Shown: piece after piece, positions 56,183 through 64,000 of the stretch | Numbering within the stretch: the stretch's first letter is position 1 | Layout of the letters: the number at the start of each line of letters is the position of its first letter | Source: Argopecten irradians | Taxonomy: Eukaryota > Mollusca > Bivalvia > Pectinida > Pectinidae | Direction of reading: 5' to 3' | Assembly (NCBI RefSeq): GCF_041381155.1 | Contig: NC_091135.1 | Span: forward strand, 67,235,067 to 67,299,066 | Length of the DNA stretch: 64,000 bases | Position numbers and translations under genes: made by a program | The notes under the pieces: generated by a model | What the model was told of the DNA's origin: nothing | The model's database searches: none | The model's input: the letters and a program-made list of their open reading frames with translations, nothing else

Positions 56183-58795
56183 TCATATTTTGCTTAAAAT
56201 ACCGATCTCTTTGAGATAATTAAAAATACGATTATGTCTCACGGCATGAAACAAAGTGTACATGTCGGAGACATCGTAGTATTTATCTCGTATGTGTTTA
56301 AAATCAATACAATGCAATAAAATATGCTCCACTGTGAGAGGAGAATCACATGCATGGCATGTAGGAGGATCCTCCCCTCTCAATAGATAGGAATGTGTAA
56401 AATATGTGTGTCCAGTTCGGAGCCGAGAGAGTACAACTTCCTCTCTGCGGTCTCTCCGACTGGACAGTTTAGGATTAAGTGTAGGTTGAATTTTAAACAG
56501 TTTATTGTTTGTTTCGGTAGACCACCTTTGTTGCCAATGGTGTTTGATGGCTGACTGAATTGAAGGTTTGATGTCGGTGTATGGTAGTTTCAAATCTGTT
56601 TGTGCTAGGCGAAGAGCAGTCTTAGCTGCTGTATCAGCCTGTTCATTCCCCTTTATACCCACATGACTGGGAATCCAGAGATAAGTAATTTGAGTTTTAG
56701 AAGATAATCGAAATGTTCGGATTAAAAGATTTTGGATTAGAGTATTTCTAGGGCTTCTTGATTTCAAAGCCTGAAGAACCGAAAGAGAGTCTGAACAGAT
56801 GATTGCCTTTTCAATGCGGTGTTCTTCGATATGGTCAAGCGCCAGACCGATAGCACATGCTTCCGCAGAGAAAATGGAGGCAATATCCGGGAGTCGGATA
56901 GAGGAGCAGTGATTAGATGTACAGCATGCTGCCGCAACATTATCACCATCTTTTGATCCGTCAGTGTAGATCTGAACATGGTCAGGGAAAGCCCTAATGC
57001 ACTCCCGAAAGGAGGATTTGTGTTCTTCGGGTAATGCACTGGATTTTGCCCTCTCATGTAGAGATAAATTGATATCAGGTGTTTGAATGAGCCATGGTGG
57101 TACATCCGATACGGTGTACTCGTCAATGGTGTCGAAAGTTATATTAAGTTCCAGCAACAATTTTGAAATTCTGATGCCAAATGTTGGTATGAGCTTTTGA
57201 TTTTGTGTAAATATTTCTTGATATTGTGGATTGAATAAAAGGTTAAATGCAGGATTTTTGGGGTTGGATTTCAGTTGAGCAGCATACTGTAAGGATAATT
57301 TCTTTCGTCGATCGTCTAGAGATGGCTCATTAGCTTCCACATGGAGGCTCTTCACAGGTGTTGTTCGAAAAGCTCCAAGTGCGAGACGCAGTCCCTGATT
57401 CTGTATAGGGTCAAGCATCTGTAGATAGGAGCTGCGAGCCGATCCATAGACAATAGAGCCGTAGTCAAGTTTTGATCTTATAAGTGCCCGATAGATACGT
57501 AGAAGCATTTCACGGTCTGCACCCCAATCAGAATGGGAAAGAACTCGTAGAATGTTCAGCGCCTTCGAGCACTTATCCTTCAGATGTTTGATATGTGGAA
57601 CAAAGGACAGTTTCGAATCAAATATTAGTCCAAGAAATTTAGTTTGTTCAACTACTGGAATTTTAATTCCATTGAGTGTGAGGTCAGGATCATTGTGTGG
57701 TTTTCGTTTTTGACAGAAGTGCATACAGACAGTTTTTGATCTTGAAAATCTAAAGCCATTTTCGTCAGCCCAATTTTGTAATTTGCCTAAACATTGTTGA
57801 AGTTGCCGTTCTATAGTGTGCATGTTTTTTGATCTGTAACAGATCAAGAAATCATCCACAAATAGAGACCCTTCCGTAGATTGGCCAAGACATTTAGTTA
57901 TGCTGTTAATTTTTAGTCCAAAAAGTGTGACGGACAAGATACCACCCTGAGGGACGCCCATCTCCTGTGTTTCTGTTTCTGAATAAGTTGAACCCGTTCG
58001 AACTTTGAAATGCCTGTCAGATATAAAATTTGATATAAACTTTGGCAAATTACCACGTATACCGATATCATGGAGATCGTTCATGATTCCATATTGGCAA
58101 GTTGTGTCGTATGCCTTTTCAAGGTCAAAGAATACGGCCACAAGATGTTCTTTCTTGGCAAATGCTTCACGTATAAATGTTTCTAGTCTAACTAAGTGGT
58201 CTACCGTTCCCCTGCGGTTTCTAAAGCCGCTTTGCAAAGGACTTAAAATATTGTTTGATTCCAGGAACCAAACTAATCTGGTATTTATCATACGTTCTAG
58301 AGTTTTACAAATACAACTCGTCAATGAAATAGGACGATAGTTATTGGCATCAGTAGCATCTTTCCCGGGCTTCGGAAGGGGTATAATAGTAGATTCCTTC
58401 CAAGACTCGGGAATTTTGCCAGAAGAGTAAACTTGATTAAATATAGTTAAAAGACATTTTAGTGAAGATTCTGGTAATTGTTTTAAAAACATATATGGAA
58501 TTTCGTCTGGTCCAGCTGCCGAGTCCTTTGATTTCTCAAGGGACTCGAGCAATTCTGGTATCTCGAAAGGCCTATTGTAACTTTCACTATTGGAGGATTT
58601 AAAATTAAGACGTCTCTTTTCCTTTTCCTTTTTAAATTTTTGAAATTTTTTGGAATGATTTTTGATGGATGAATTTTTAGCAAAATTTTTGGCAAAGGCG
58701 TCAGCTATTTCGGATTTTGAAGAAAATATTTTATTGTTGTTAATGAGGTGGGATGATGGTGTTGCTTTTCTTTTCCCACTGATTTTACCAATCAT
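56183..58795 (-). CDS. LINE ORF2: reverse transcriptase and RNase H
   Basis: 870 open codons on the minus strand. RT motifs in order: GPDEIPYMFLK, WKESTIIPLPKPGK, NNYRPISLTS, LSPLQSGFR, VAVFFDLEKAYD, GVPQGGILS and the catalytic FVDD. Thumb-region motifs (TKFLGLIFDSKLSF, LDYGSIVYGSA) follow. RNase H shows YTDGS, SAEAC, CSDS and SHVGIKGNEQAD, so its D-E-D-D residues are present. The end has CHACDSPLTVEHILLHC, a C-x2-C...H-x4-C finger seen in I/Jockey elements. The ATG used here is only the first after a frame break; the real protein starts upstream at the endonuclease. Confidence 0.95.
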   Translation of the reverse strand: MIGKISGKRKATPSSHLINNNKIFSSKSEIADAFAKNFAKNSSIKNHSKKFQKFKKEKEKRRLNFKSSNSESYNRPFEIPELLESLEKSKDSAAGPDEIPYMFLKQLPESSLKCLLTIFNQVYSSGKIPESWKESTIIPLPKPGKDATDANNYRPISLTSCICKTLERMINTRLVWFLESNNILSPLQSGFRNRRGTVDHLVRLETFIREAFAKKEHLVAVFFDLEKAYDTTCQYGIMNDLHDIGIRGNLPKFISNFISDRHFKVRTGSTYSETETQEMGVPQGGILSVTLFGLKINSITKCLGQSTEGSLFVDDFLICYRSKNMHTIERQLQQCLGKLQNWADENGFRFSRSKTVCMHFCQKRKPHNDPDLTLNGIKIPVVEQTKFLGLIFDSKLSFVPHIKHLKDKCSKALNILRVLSHSDWGADREMLLRIYRALIRSKLDYGSIVYGSARSSYLQMLDPIQNQGLRLALGAFRTTPVKSLHVEANEPSLDDRRKKLSLQYAAQLKSNPKNPAFNLLFNPQYQEIFTQNQKLIPTFGIRISKLLLELNITFDTIDEYTVSDVPPWLIQTPDINLSLHERAKSSALPEEHKSSFRECIRAFPDHVQIYTDGSKDGDNVAAACCTSNHCSSIRLPDIASIFSAEACAIGLALDHIEEHRIEKAIICSDSLSVLQALKSRSPRNTLIQNLLIRTFRLSSKTQITYLWIPSHVGIKGNEQADTAAKTALRLAQTDLKLPYTDIKPSIQSAIKHHWQQRWSTETNNKLFKIQPTLNPKLSSRRDRREEVVLSRLRTGHTYFTHSYLLRGEDPPTCHACDSPLTVEHILLHCIDFKHIRDKYYDVSDMYTLFHAVRHNRIFNYLKEIGILSKI

Positions 58796-58826
58796 TTCCC
58801 AAACTTTCTTCGAAGATGTATTGGAA

Positions 58827-59090
58827 TTAATTTTTTGAGACGTACTCTTTCCAAGTACTTTTCTTGTCGGATTTGATAGACCTTCGAGCTTTTGCTCTCC
58901 AAATTTTAAAATTGTTATAGTTTGAGACGGTTGGCGAAGCCAAGTACCGCCTCAGAGCGGAATTTCTACCAGATCTATTGATAAATGAATCATTTGAGAG
59001 ACGAAACTTTGTAGGTTTTGGCACGGATTTTGGTATGGTTTTTGTAGCGATAGAAGTGAGTGCTTCTGTGAAAATTTTAATTGGGTCCAT
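58827..59090 (-). CDS. LINE ORF2: segment between endonuclease and RT
   Basis: Short frame (87 codons) joining the endonuclease ORF and the RT ORF in sense. It contains basic WRAKARRSIKSDKKSTW, the linker typical ahead of LINE RT domains. It is offset from the upstream frame by one base in a GG/CCC context near 59085 and from the downstream frame by one base in an A6 run (T6 on the plus strand, 58831-58836). Confidence 0.85.
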   Translation of the reverse strand: MDPIKIFTEALTSIATKTIPKSVPKPTKFRLSNDSFINRSGRNSALRRYLASPTVSNYNNFKIWRAKARRSIKSDKKSTWKEYVSKN

Positions 59091-60792
59091 CGAGGTTCAA
59101 AAATTTATCCTCAATGAGCTCCTCTGCGCACAAATTTTTAAATTGAACCCAGTCCGCCTTATGTAGATTCCAACGAGGAATAGGCTCCTCAAGTTTTGGT
59201 GACCCTATGTTTTTAAGTATAATTGGAAAGTGATCGCTCCCACAGAGATCACCGTTGACCATCCAATCATAATCCAGAAGAATTGATGGATGGCACAACG
59301 ATAGATCAATGTGGGTAAGCGAGCCAGAGTGTAAATATGTTGGGGCATTGGTGTTATAAAGACATAAGCTGTTTTTATTAATAAAATCTTCGATACGTCT
59401 ACCTCTATCGTCAGTGCCAGGGGAGCCCCAGAGGCTATTATGACCGTTAAAGTCACCCATGATAATATATGGCACTGGTAGTTGTGATACGATGTTACTC
59501 AGTTCATCACAACTAAATGGAGTATTTGGAGGTAAATATATAGAACAGACTGTTATTTTTCGGTGAAGAGTTGCGCTTATAGCAACAGCTTGCAAGGTGG
59601 TATCTAGCTGAATGTGTCTGTGAGGAACGTTTTTATGCACCGCCACCGCCACACCACCTGATGGGCGGCCACCTGTTGTTGGAGTTTTGGTGTATAGTGT
59701 AAATTGTCGGAGATTGATGGTGTCTTTCAGCATTATTTCTTGAAGACAGAATATGGATGGGTTTTTTGTTTGTATAAGATGTTTTAATTCTTCTATGTTC
59801 GCTTTAAATCCGCGTATGTTCCATTGTTTGATAGTGTTTGTGACATCATTGTCCCAGTTAGGCTTGTCAACCAAGGCCTGGACCGACGCATGTTTGACGG
59901 TGACACTGTCAAAGGGCGTCTTTGCGCGGGTGATCTGGGCATAGGTTGCCACATTCAGGTCTGAACACTCGACTATCCTCCTAGCTTCAGGGAAGGAGAC
60001 ACCTCGGGTATATTTGACCCGTAATATCTCCCTCTCCCGAGTCCAGGCAGGACAGGTGCGAGCAGACGCAGCATGGTCACCCCCGCAATTGACGCAGTGA
60101 CGGTTGACAATGTCACATTCGTCTTTTTCGTCGTGACCTTCACGGCCACAGTACTGACATACCATTTTCCGTCTACAATTGCTCTCATGATGGCCGTACC
60201 TCTGGCAGTTACGGCACCTCAATGGATTGGGGATGTAGACAGTGACATTGTAACGTTGGTAACCAACAGTTACGTTCTGTGGTAATGTTGGTGTAGCGAA
60301 TGTTAAGATAAAAGTGTGTGTTGGGACCAAGCTCCCACTTTTTTTCGTCATGATGCGTTTAACATGAGAGACCGGAATGTTCTCCTCTTGGAAGTATGAC
60401 AGTATGTCAGCCTCATTGTCATTGCGCAAGGCTGGGCACCTGATTACCCCCTTGCTGCAATTCAATGATGAGTGTGGTTTTACACACACACTGAGGCCGG
60501 CAAAACTGTTGGTTCCAAGGAGGTTCTCCGCTTGTTGCTTGCGGAAAACCTCTATTAGGAGATCACCCGATCCCAAAGGCTTGACAGATTTGACATCTCC
60601 AGCAATGCCCTTGATGCCCTTTCGCAATATTAAGGGTGATAAACCTGCAGTGGTCTTGCCACTCTGTGTAGAGGACATGACCAGAAACTGTGGGAATGTG
60701 TTTGTTGTACCGCTTTTTGTTTGTTGATTTGTGGTTGATTCCTTTTGGGGAGATTTTGGTTGTAGTTCATTTTGTTTGTTTTTGGAAGCCAT
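59077..60792 (-). CDS. LINE ORF1-like gag fused in frame to AP endonuclease
   Basis: 571 codons from an ATG at 60792. The first ~290 residues are ORF1-like: a polar N-terminus, an RRM-like region (GDLLIEVFRKQQAENLL...), then three Cys-His knuckles CRNCQRYGHHESNC, CQYCGREGHDEKDEC and CVNCGGDHAASARTC. From about residue 325 the AP endonuclease follows: KQWNIRG, FCLQE, GGVAVAV, MGDFNGHNSLWG, LTHIDLSLC and GSDHFPI, with the catalytic E, D, N, S, D and H positions present. Related I-type elements keep ORF1 and ORF2 apart, and here the C-terminal part of ORF1 seems missing, so an internal deletion may have fused them. ORF1 binds RNA; the endonuclease nicks the target. Confidence 0.9.
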   Translation of the reverse strand: MASKNKQNELQPKSPQKESTTNQQTKSGTTNTFPQFLVMSSTQSGKTTAGLSPLILRKGIKGIAGDVKSVKPLGSGDLLIEVFRKQQAENLLGTNSFAGLSVCVKPHSSLNCSKGVIRCPALRNDNEADILSYFQEENIPVSHVKRIMTKKSGSLVPTHTFILTFATPTLPQNVTVGYQRYNVTVYIPNPLRCRNCQRYGHHESNCRRKMVCQYCGREGHDEKDECDIVNRHCVNCGGDHAASARTCPAWTREREILRVKYTRGVSFPEARRIVECSDLNVATYAQITRAKTPFDSVTVKHASVQALVDKPNWDNDVTNTIKQWNIRGFKANIEELKHLIQTKNPSIFCLQEIMLKDTINLRQFTLYTKTPTTGGRPSGGVAVAVHKNVPHRHIQLDTTLQAVAISATLHRKITVCSIYLPPNTPFSCDELSNIVSQLPVPYIIMGDFNGHNSLWGSPGTDDRGRRIEDFINKNSLCLYNTNAPTYLHSGSLTHIDLSLCHPSILLDYDWMVNGDLCGSDHFPIILKNIGSPKLEEPIPRWNLHKADWVQFKNLCAEELIEDKFLNLDGPN

Positions 60793-61380
60793 CTTTTAGA
60801 GTTTATTACAATTCGCTAGCTGTGCCCCCACCCACCTCGGAGCCCAACAGGGGGACACTCAAGATGACATGGATATCCAATGTCAAAGTGTCAGGGTTAC
60901 ACAGATAGTATACTCGGAAGAATATTTCGAACAAACATAATTCAAATCAAGCTTGCGGCAGCACGCGCAAGATCGATCAGAATCAAGACAATCCAAATTA
61001 AACTCACGATTGACCCTAAGCCACCGCCTTCTTGGAGATCTACGAACCAAGGGCTCGGCATGACCAGCCGATTGATAATACAGGGCCCATATTACCTCTC
61101 GTCTAACCGGAGTCTGAAGCCAAAGTAGTGTGTAGCAGTAAAAAAAGGAAGAAAAAAGAGCAAAACCTATTCAACTACCAGGACCTTCTTCCCCCGGATA
61201 CGAGATGCAACCCACGGCAAACAGGTTGGCTCAAATTGGAGCTACTGTGAAAGCCTTCAGCTACACTGATATCACGCGGACGCACATCACACCCCCAAAA
61301 GTGGTGCGCATCCGCATGAGAACAGTGCACCCAGTCTCGGGACGTGGACCCAGCTTTCATGGAGACCGCAAAACCAAAAA
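60793..61380 (-). promoter_or_regulatory. LINE 5' UTR with internal promoter region
   Basis: GC-richer than the flanks, without a convincing coding frame on the minus strand. It starts right at the target duplication with 'tttttggttttgcggtctcc'. I elements carry an internal promoter here; no specific motif could be assigned. Confidence 0.6.
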
Positions 61381-61392
61381 GCATCCACAATT
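61381..61392. repeat. LINE target-site duplication, right
   Basis: GCATCCACAATT, the partner of 55893-55904. Confidence 0.9.
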
Positions 61393-62669
61393 ACGTTTCT
61401 GTCGTCGGCATGCTTTTTACTTTCACTTTCTTCTCGCCATTTTGCCGTTTATGTCATTAAAAATACTAAGCCACGACAAAGTCTTTGAAGAGAAATATCC
61501 AGTGAAACGACTAATCACAGCAATATATTTATTTGCCGTGTTTAATCTATTTATACTTAACATTATTTTAGCATCAAATGTCAACCCGATATGAGTTTAC
61601 CGATAAAACATAATCTTATTTTTGCGAAAACATATTGGGCAACCATTTCCGGTTTACGTACTTTCGGTTTTAAAATTTTTACAAATTGTATTTTTCGGTC
61701 TAACAGATTTAAATGTCGAGACACAATGTAACATGACAATTGACTTCTAAGTATATGCTTGTCATGCATAGATTAAGCAAACAATCGCAAGCCATATTTC
61801 CCAACATTCAGCAGAAAATGTTAAGCTCGTCGTCAAAATGACAGAATATTGTGACAGGTGCGTTGTTGACATTTCCAAGGGTGTACCACAGGTTATGATT
61901 GTGTGTTGAAAATGTAGGGAGCGGTGTTTTCGTGTTTTGCAATATATGAACCCAATAAATATATCATTACCACATCGCTACTAGTTCAGAAAGTAGGAAT
62001 ATTGTTATTTGTTATAATTTCTTCACGCAATTTACCCTAAATGGCCTCATAGGAATTATTCTTATGGAAACAACATGTCTGCCTCAAGTTTAGGTCTATT
62101 ATTTTAGTATATTGTGTTATAATTAAATTCTAAAAGTAAATACGCATAGATTGAAGATATGATAGGATAATTATTGATATTTTAGACCATAACATATAGT
62201 GGTGTCTTAGAATTTCGTACACTTCTTGAATTTGATTTTAATTAAGTTAAATTTTAAATTGGAATATATATTTATTTTTTGACAACACCATTATGTTTTA
62301 CTTGATTTTAGACATATGGTGTGCTAAAAATTTGAATTCTTAAGTTAAAAGTCGTCTTTCAGATATTCTACATATACCCGTATACAACTGACATAGTCAA
62401 GTCCAATAGCCCTTAAGTATCAAATTGTTATTATTTCGTGTTAAATTTCATTTTAACATGAGATATCTAATCACGTTGATATCACGACACTAATATAACT
62501 TATCTAAACGTATGGTGATAAGCCAATGACCTAAATATTAGCAGAAGCTTTGATATATAACTTCCAATAACAATGGGCAGCTTAAAAGTACGACTATATA
62601 TACTGTAGACACTTTTTTAATTTTTAATAATATCCATTTAATAAATAAAAAAAAACCTTTTGACAAAAG
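61393..62669. other. Intergenic, nothing recognised
   Basis: AT-rich, no ORF or repeat recognised. Its left edge was contiguous with 55892 before the LINE inserted. Confidence 0.45.
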
Positions 62670-62741
62670 TGCGTCGGCCGGGAGTTGAACCCGGATCGAC
62701 TGCTTGGAAGGCAACCATGCTAACCGTTACACCACCGACGC
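62670..62741 (-). tRNA. tRNA-Gly(TCC)
   Basis: Same 72-base gene as 54504-54575 with one base different: the T stem is fully paired here (CCGGG/CCCGG). Anticodon TCC in CTTCCAA. A TTTT run on the minus strand follows directly. Only the tRNA itself and a couple of flanking bases are shared between the copies, so they are not a recent segmental duplication. Confidence 0.95.
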
Positions 62742-63260
62742 TATTTATTAATGGTTTTTAATACTGAAATATGTTTATATTATTTTTCGTCCTGTAAATG
62801 TTGTTTTAAATTTCTCTTTTGTTTTGTATCAATTTCAAATGGTACATTAGTCTTGTTTTTGTTAAATAAGAAAGAGAAACTTTTGTAAAAAGCAAACTAT
62901 ACGATATTAGCCACGTCAAGATATGTTTGTATTCGGATTGCCTAAGGCTACGTGTTCCGTACCATATGTTACGATACACCATATTCTCTTATGTTAGGTC
63001 TAACTGTCTCACCTAGCTATACACAGATTTCCTGTCTCACCTAGTTATACACAGATTTCAGTTGTGGTTTTTCAAAAACAATGAATGGATGTAAATAACA
63101 ATATTGTTTTCCAAGCATATTATTTCTATTAAAATTAATGTAATAGTGTACACCAACATCATTTATCATTGGACTACCAAACGAGAAGGCACACTACGAG
63201 TGTAAGTCAATGTTATTACACTGGAATCAGCAACTATTAACTTGTTATCCTATGAATATA
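62742..63260. other. Intergenic with a 29-bp direct repeat
   Basis: 'ctgtctcacctagctataca' plus 'cagattt' occurs twice in tandem at about 63005-63060 with one change. Nothing else recognised. Confidence 0.5.
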
Positions 63261-63782
63261 TTTTGTTTGTTTGTTTGAATAATTAAACGTCCTATTAACA
63301 GCTATGGTCAGATAAGGACGGCCTCCCATGCATGCGGTGTGTTGCGTGTATGTTGTGCGAGGTGCGTGTTTTTGCGGTATATTCATGTTGTATCTTCTTG
63401 TATAGTGGAACTGTTGCCCTTTTTAAAGTGATATATCACTGAAGCATGCCGCCGAAGACATCAAGCAACACACCCCACCCGGTCACATTATAATGACAAC
63501 GGACGAACCAGTCGTCCCACTTCCTGTAAGCTGAGCACTAAGCAGAAACTATCACTGTTATAGACTTTGGTGTGTCTCGGCCAGGGGACAGAACCCAGAA
63601 CCTTCCTCACAGGGGCGAACGCACAATTCAAGGCCAAAAGTGAGGCGGTGCCAAGGGAGGCATTAGTAAAGATAAAGTTAGTTAGGAAGAAGAGAAAATA
63701 TAATATCCTAAATTTAGTCGCCTTTTACAATCATGCAATAGGGGCAGCAGGTACAATTCTAACGCCTTACCTGCAGGGCCAT
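63261..63782 (-). mobile_element. SINE-like repeat, nearly complete copy
   Basis: Best-preserved copy of the family. On the minus strand it runs from 'ggccctgcaggtaaggcgtt' through 'gcgactaaatttaggatatt', 'tggccgagacacaccaaagt', 'gtgaccgggtggggtgtgtt' and 'gaggccgtccttatctgacc' to a CAAACAAACAAACAAAA tail at 63262-63277. About 520 bp. The stretch 'ggttctgggttctgtccc' is the only weak B-box-like candidate. No target duplication was found. Confidence 0.8.
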
Positions 63783-64000
63783 CCTTAGAATTGCTACACT
63801 TATTTTGTAAAATATTTGAATTAATAATGATATGAAAATACGTGGTTAAATAGCTTGAAATCCATATATGATTGAAATCCATATTCATATATAAGTATAT
63901 TAGTAATAACAATAAAATAAACCAACACCATTTAAATAATTCTTACATTTTTTTGCATATTTTTCTCTATTAAAATCTTATAATTTATTCTTTTATGTCA
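63783..64000. other. AT-rich end of the window
   Basis: No feature recognised. Confidence 0.4.

Larger units (their letters stand above)
55905..61380 (-). mobile_element. Full-length I-superfamily LINE (Nimb-like)
   Basis: 5476 bp on the minus strand, bracketed by a perfect 12-bp target duplication. It holds a ~590-bp GC-rich 5' UTR (60793-61380), a gag-like ORF joined to an AP endonuclease, a reverse transcriptase, an RNase H domain, a C-terminal Cys-His finger, and a 3' UTR ending in CAAACAAACAAACAAAAA. RNase H after RT together with an AP endonuclease points to the I superfamily. Two one-base frame breaks (near 59083-59087 and in the run at 58831-58836) separate the coding parts, so this copy would not make a full ORF2 as written. 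Confidence 0.9.

Noticed and set aside
61205..61594. 129-codon plus-strand ORF
   Set aside because: It spans the LINE 5' end, the target duplication and host flank on the antisense strand.

Overview
The window looks like nuclear DNA of a bivalve mollusc, possibly a scallop or a relative. It is AT-rich, sparse in genes, has spliced genes, and is full of transposable elements. The bivalve assignment rests on several repeats built like the 'pearl' elements known from bivalves (tandem core units, then an (ACGG)n tract, then a terminal hairpin), and is an inference. No prokaryotic-style gene cluster is present.

Host genes are few. On the minus strand, three exons (8842-8759, 6942-6780, 1457-1265) join in a consistent reading phase and encode the start of a protein with a mitochondrial-type leader, possibly an AFG3-like m-AAA protease. 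On the plus strand, two coding exons (32075-33076 and 33632-35359) encode an orphan seven-transmembrane receptor with a signal peptide and a Cys-rich ectodomain. Two nearly identical tRNA-Gly(TCC) genes lie on the minus strand at 54504-54575 and 62670-62741.

Mobile DNA dominates. A young Ty3/Gypsy LTR retrotransposon (12236-21690) has nearly identical LTRs, a tRNA-Lys-type primer site, a PNMA-like gag, a pro-pol region, and an extra ORF ahead of gag that resembles SGNH hydrolases. A full-length I-superfamily LINE (55905-61380, minus strand) has a perfect 12-bp target duplication and an apparent in-frame fusion of its gag-like ORF1 to the endonuclease. SINE-like repeats in four places (10890-11505, 40993-41609, 42535-43028, 63261-63782) belong to one family; the three loci that keep the tail end share a similar 3' tail with that LINE. 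A decayed L1-like LINE (40515-48500) is split by SINE-like insertions and by a pearl-like complex that includes a 37-copy array of an 86-bp unit. Fragments of RTE-like and CR1-like LINEs are also present.

The largest unexplained structure is a 6.6-kb minisatellite at 24500-31160, just upstream of the receptor gene and in the same orientation. Most of its roughly 155 monomers of 41-42 bp carry the exact consensus splice donor CAG|GTAAGT behind a pyrimidine-leaning stretch, which resembles a recursive-splicing ratchet point. The array also has a 2.65-kb higher-order repeat. The other long stretches (8843-10890, 23060-24500, 35360-37310, 38080-40515, 48500-52455, 61393-62669) hold nothing I can recognise.
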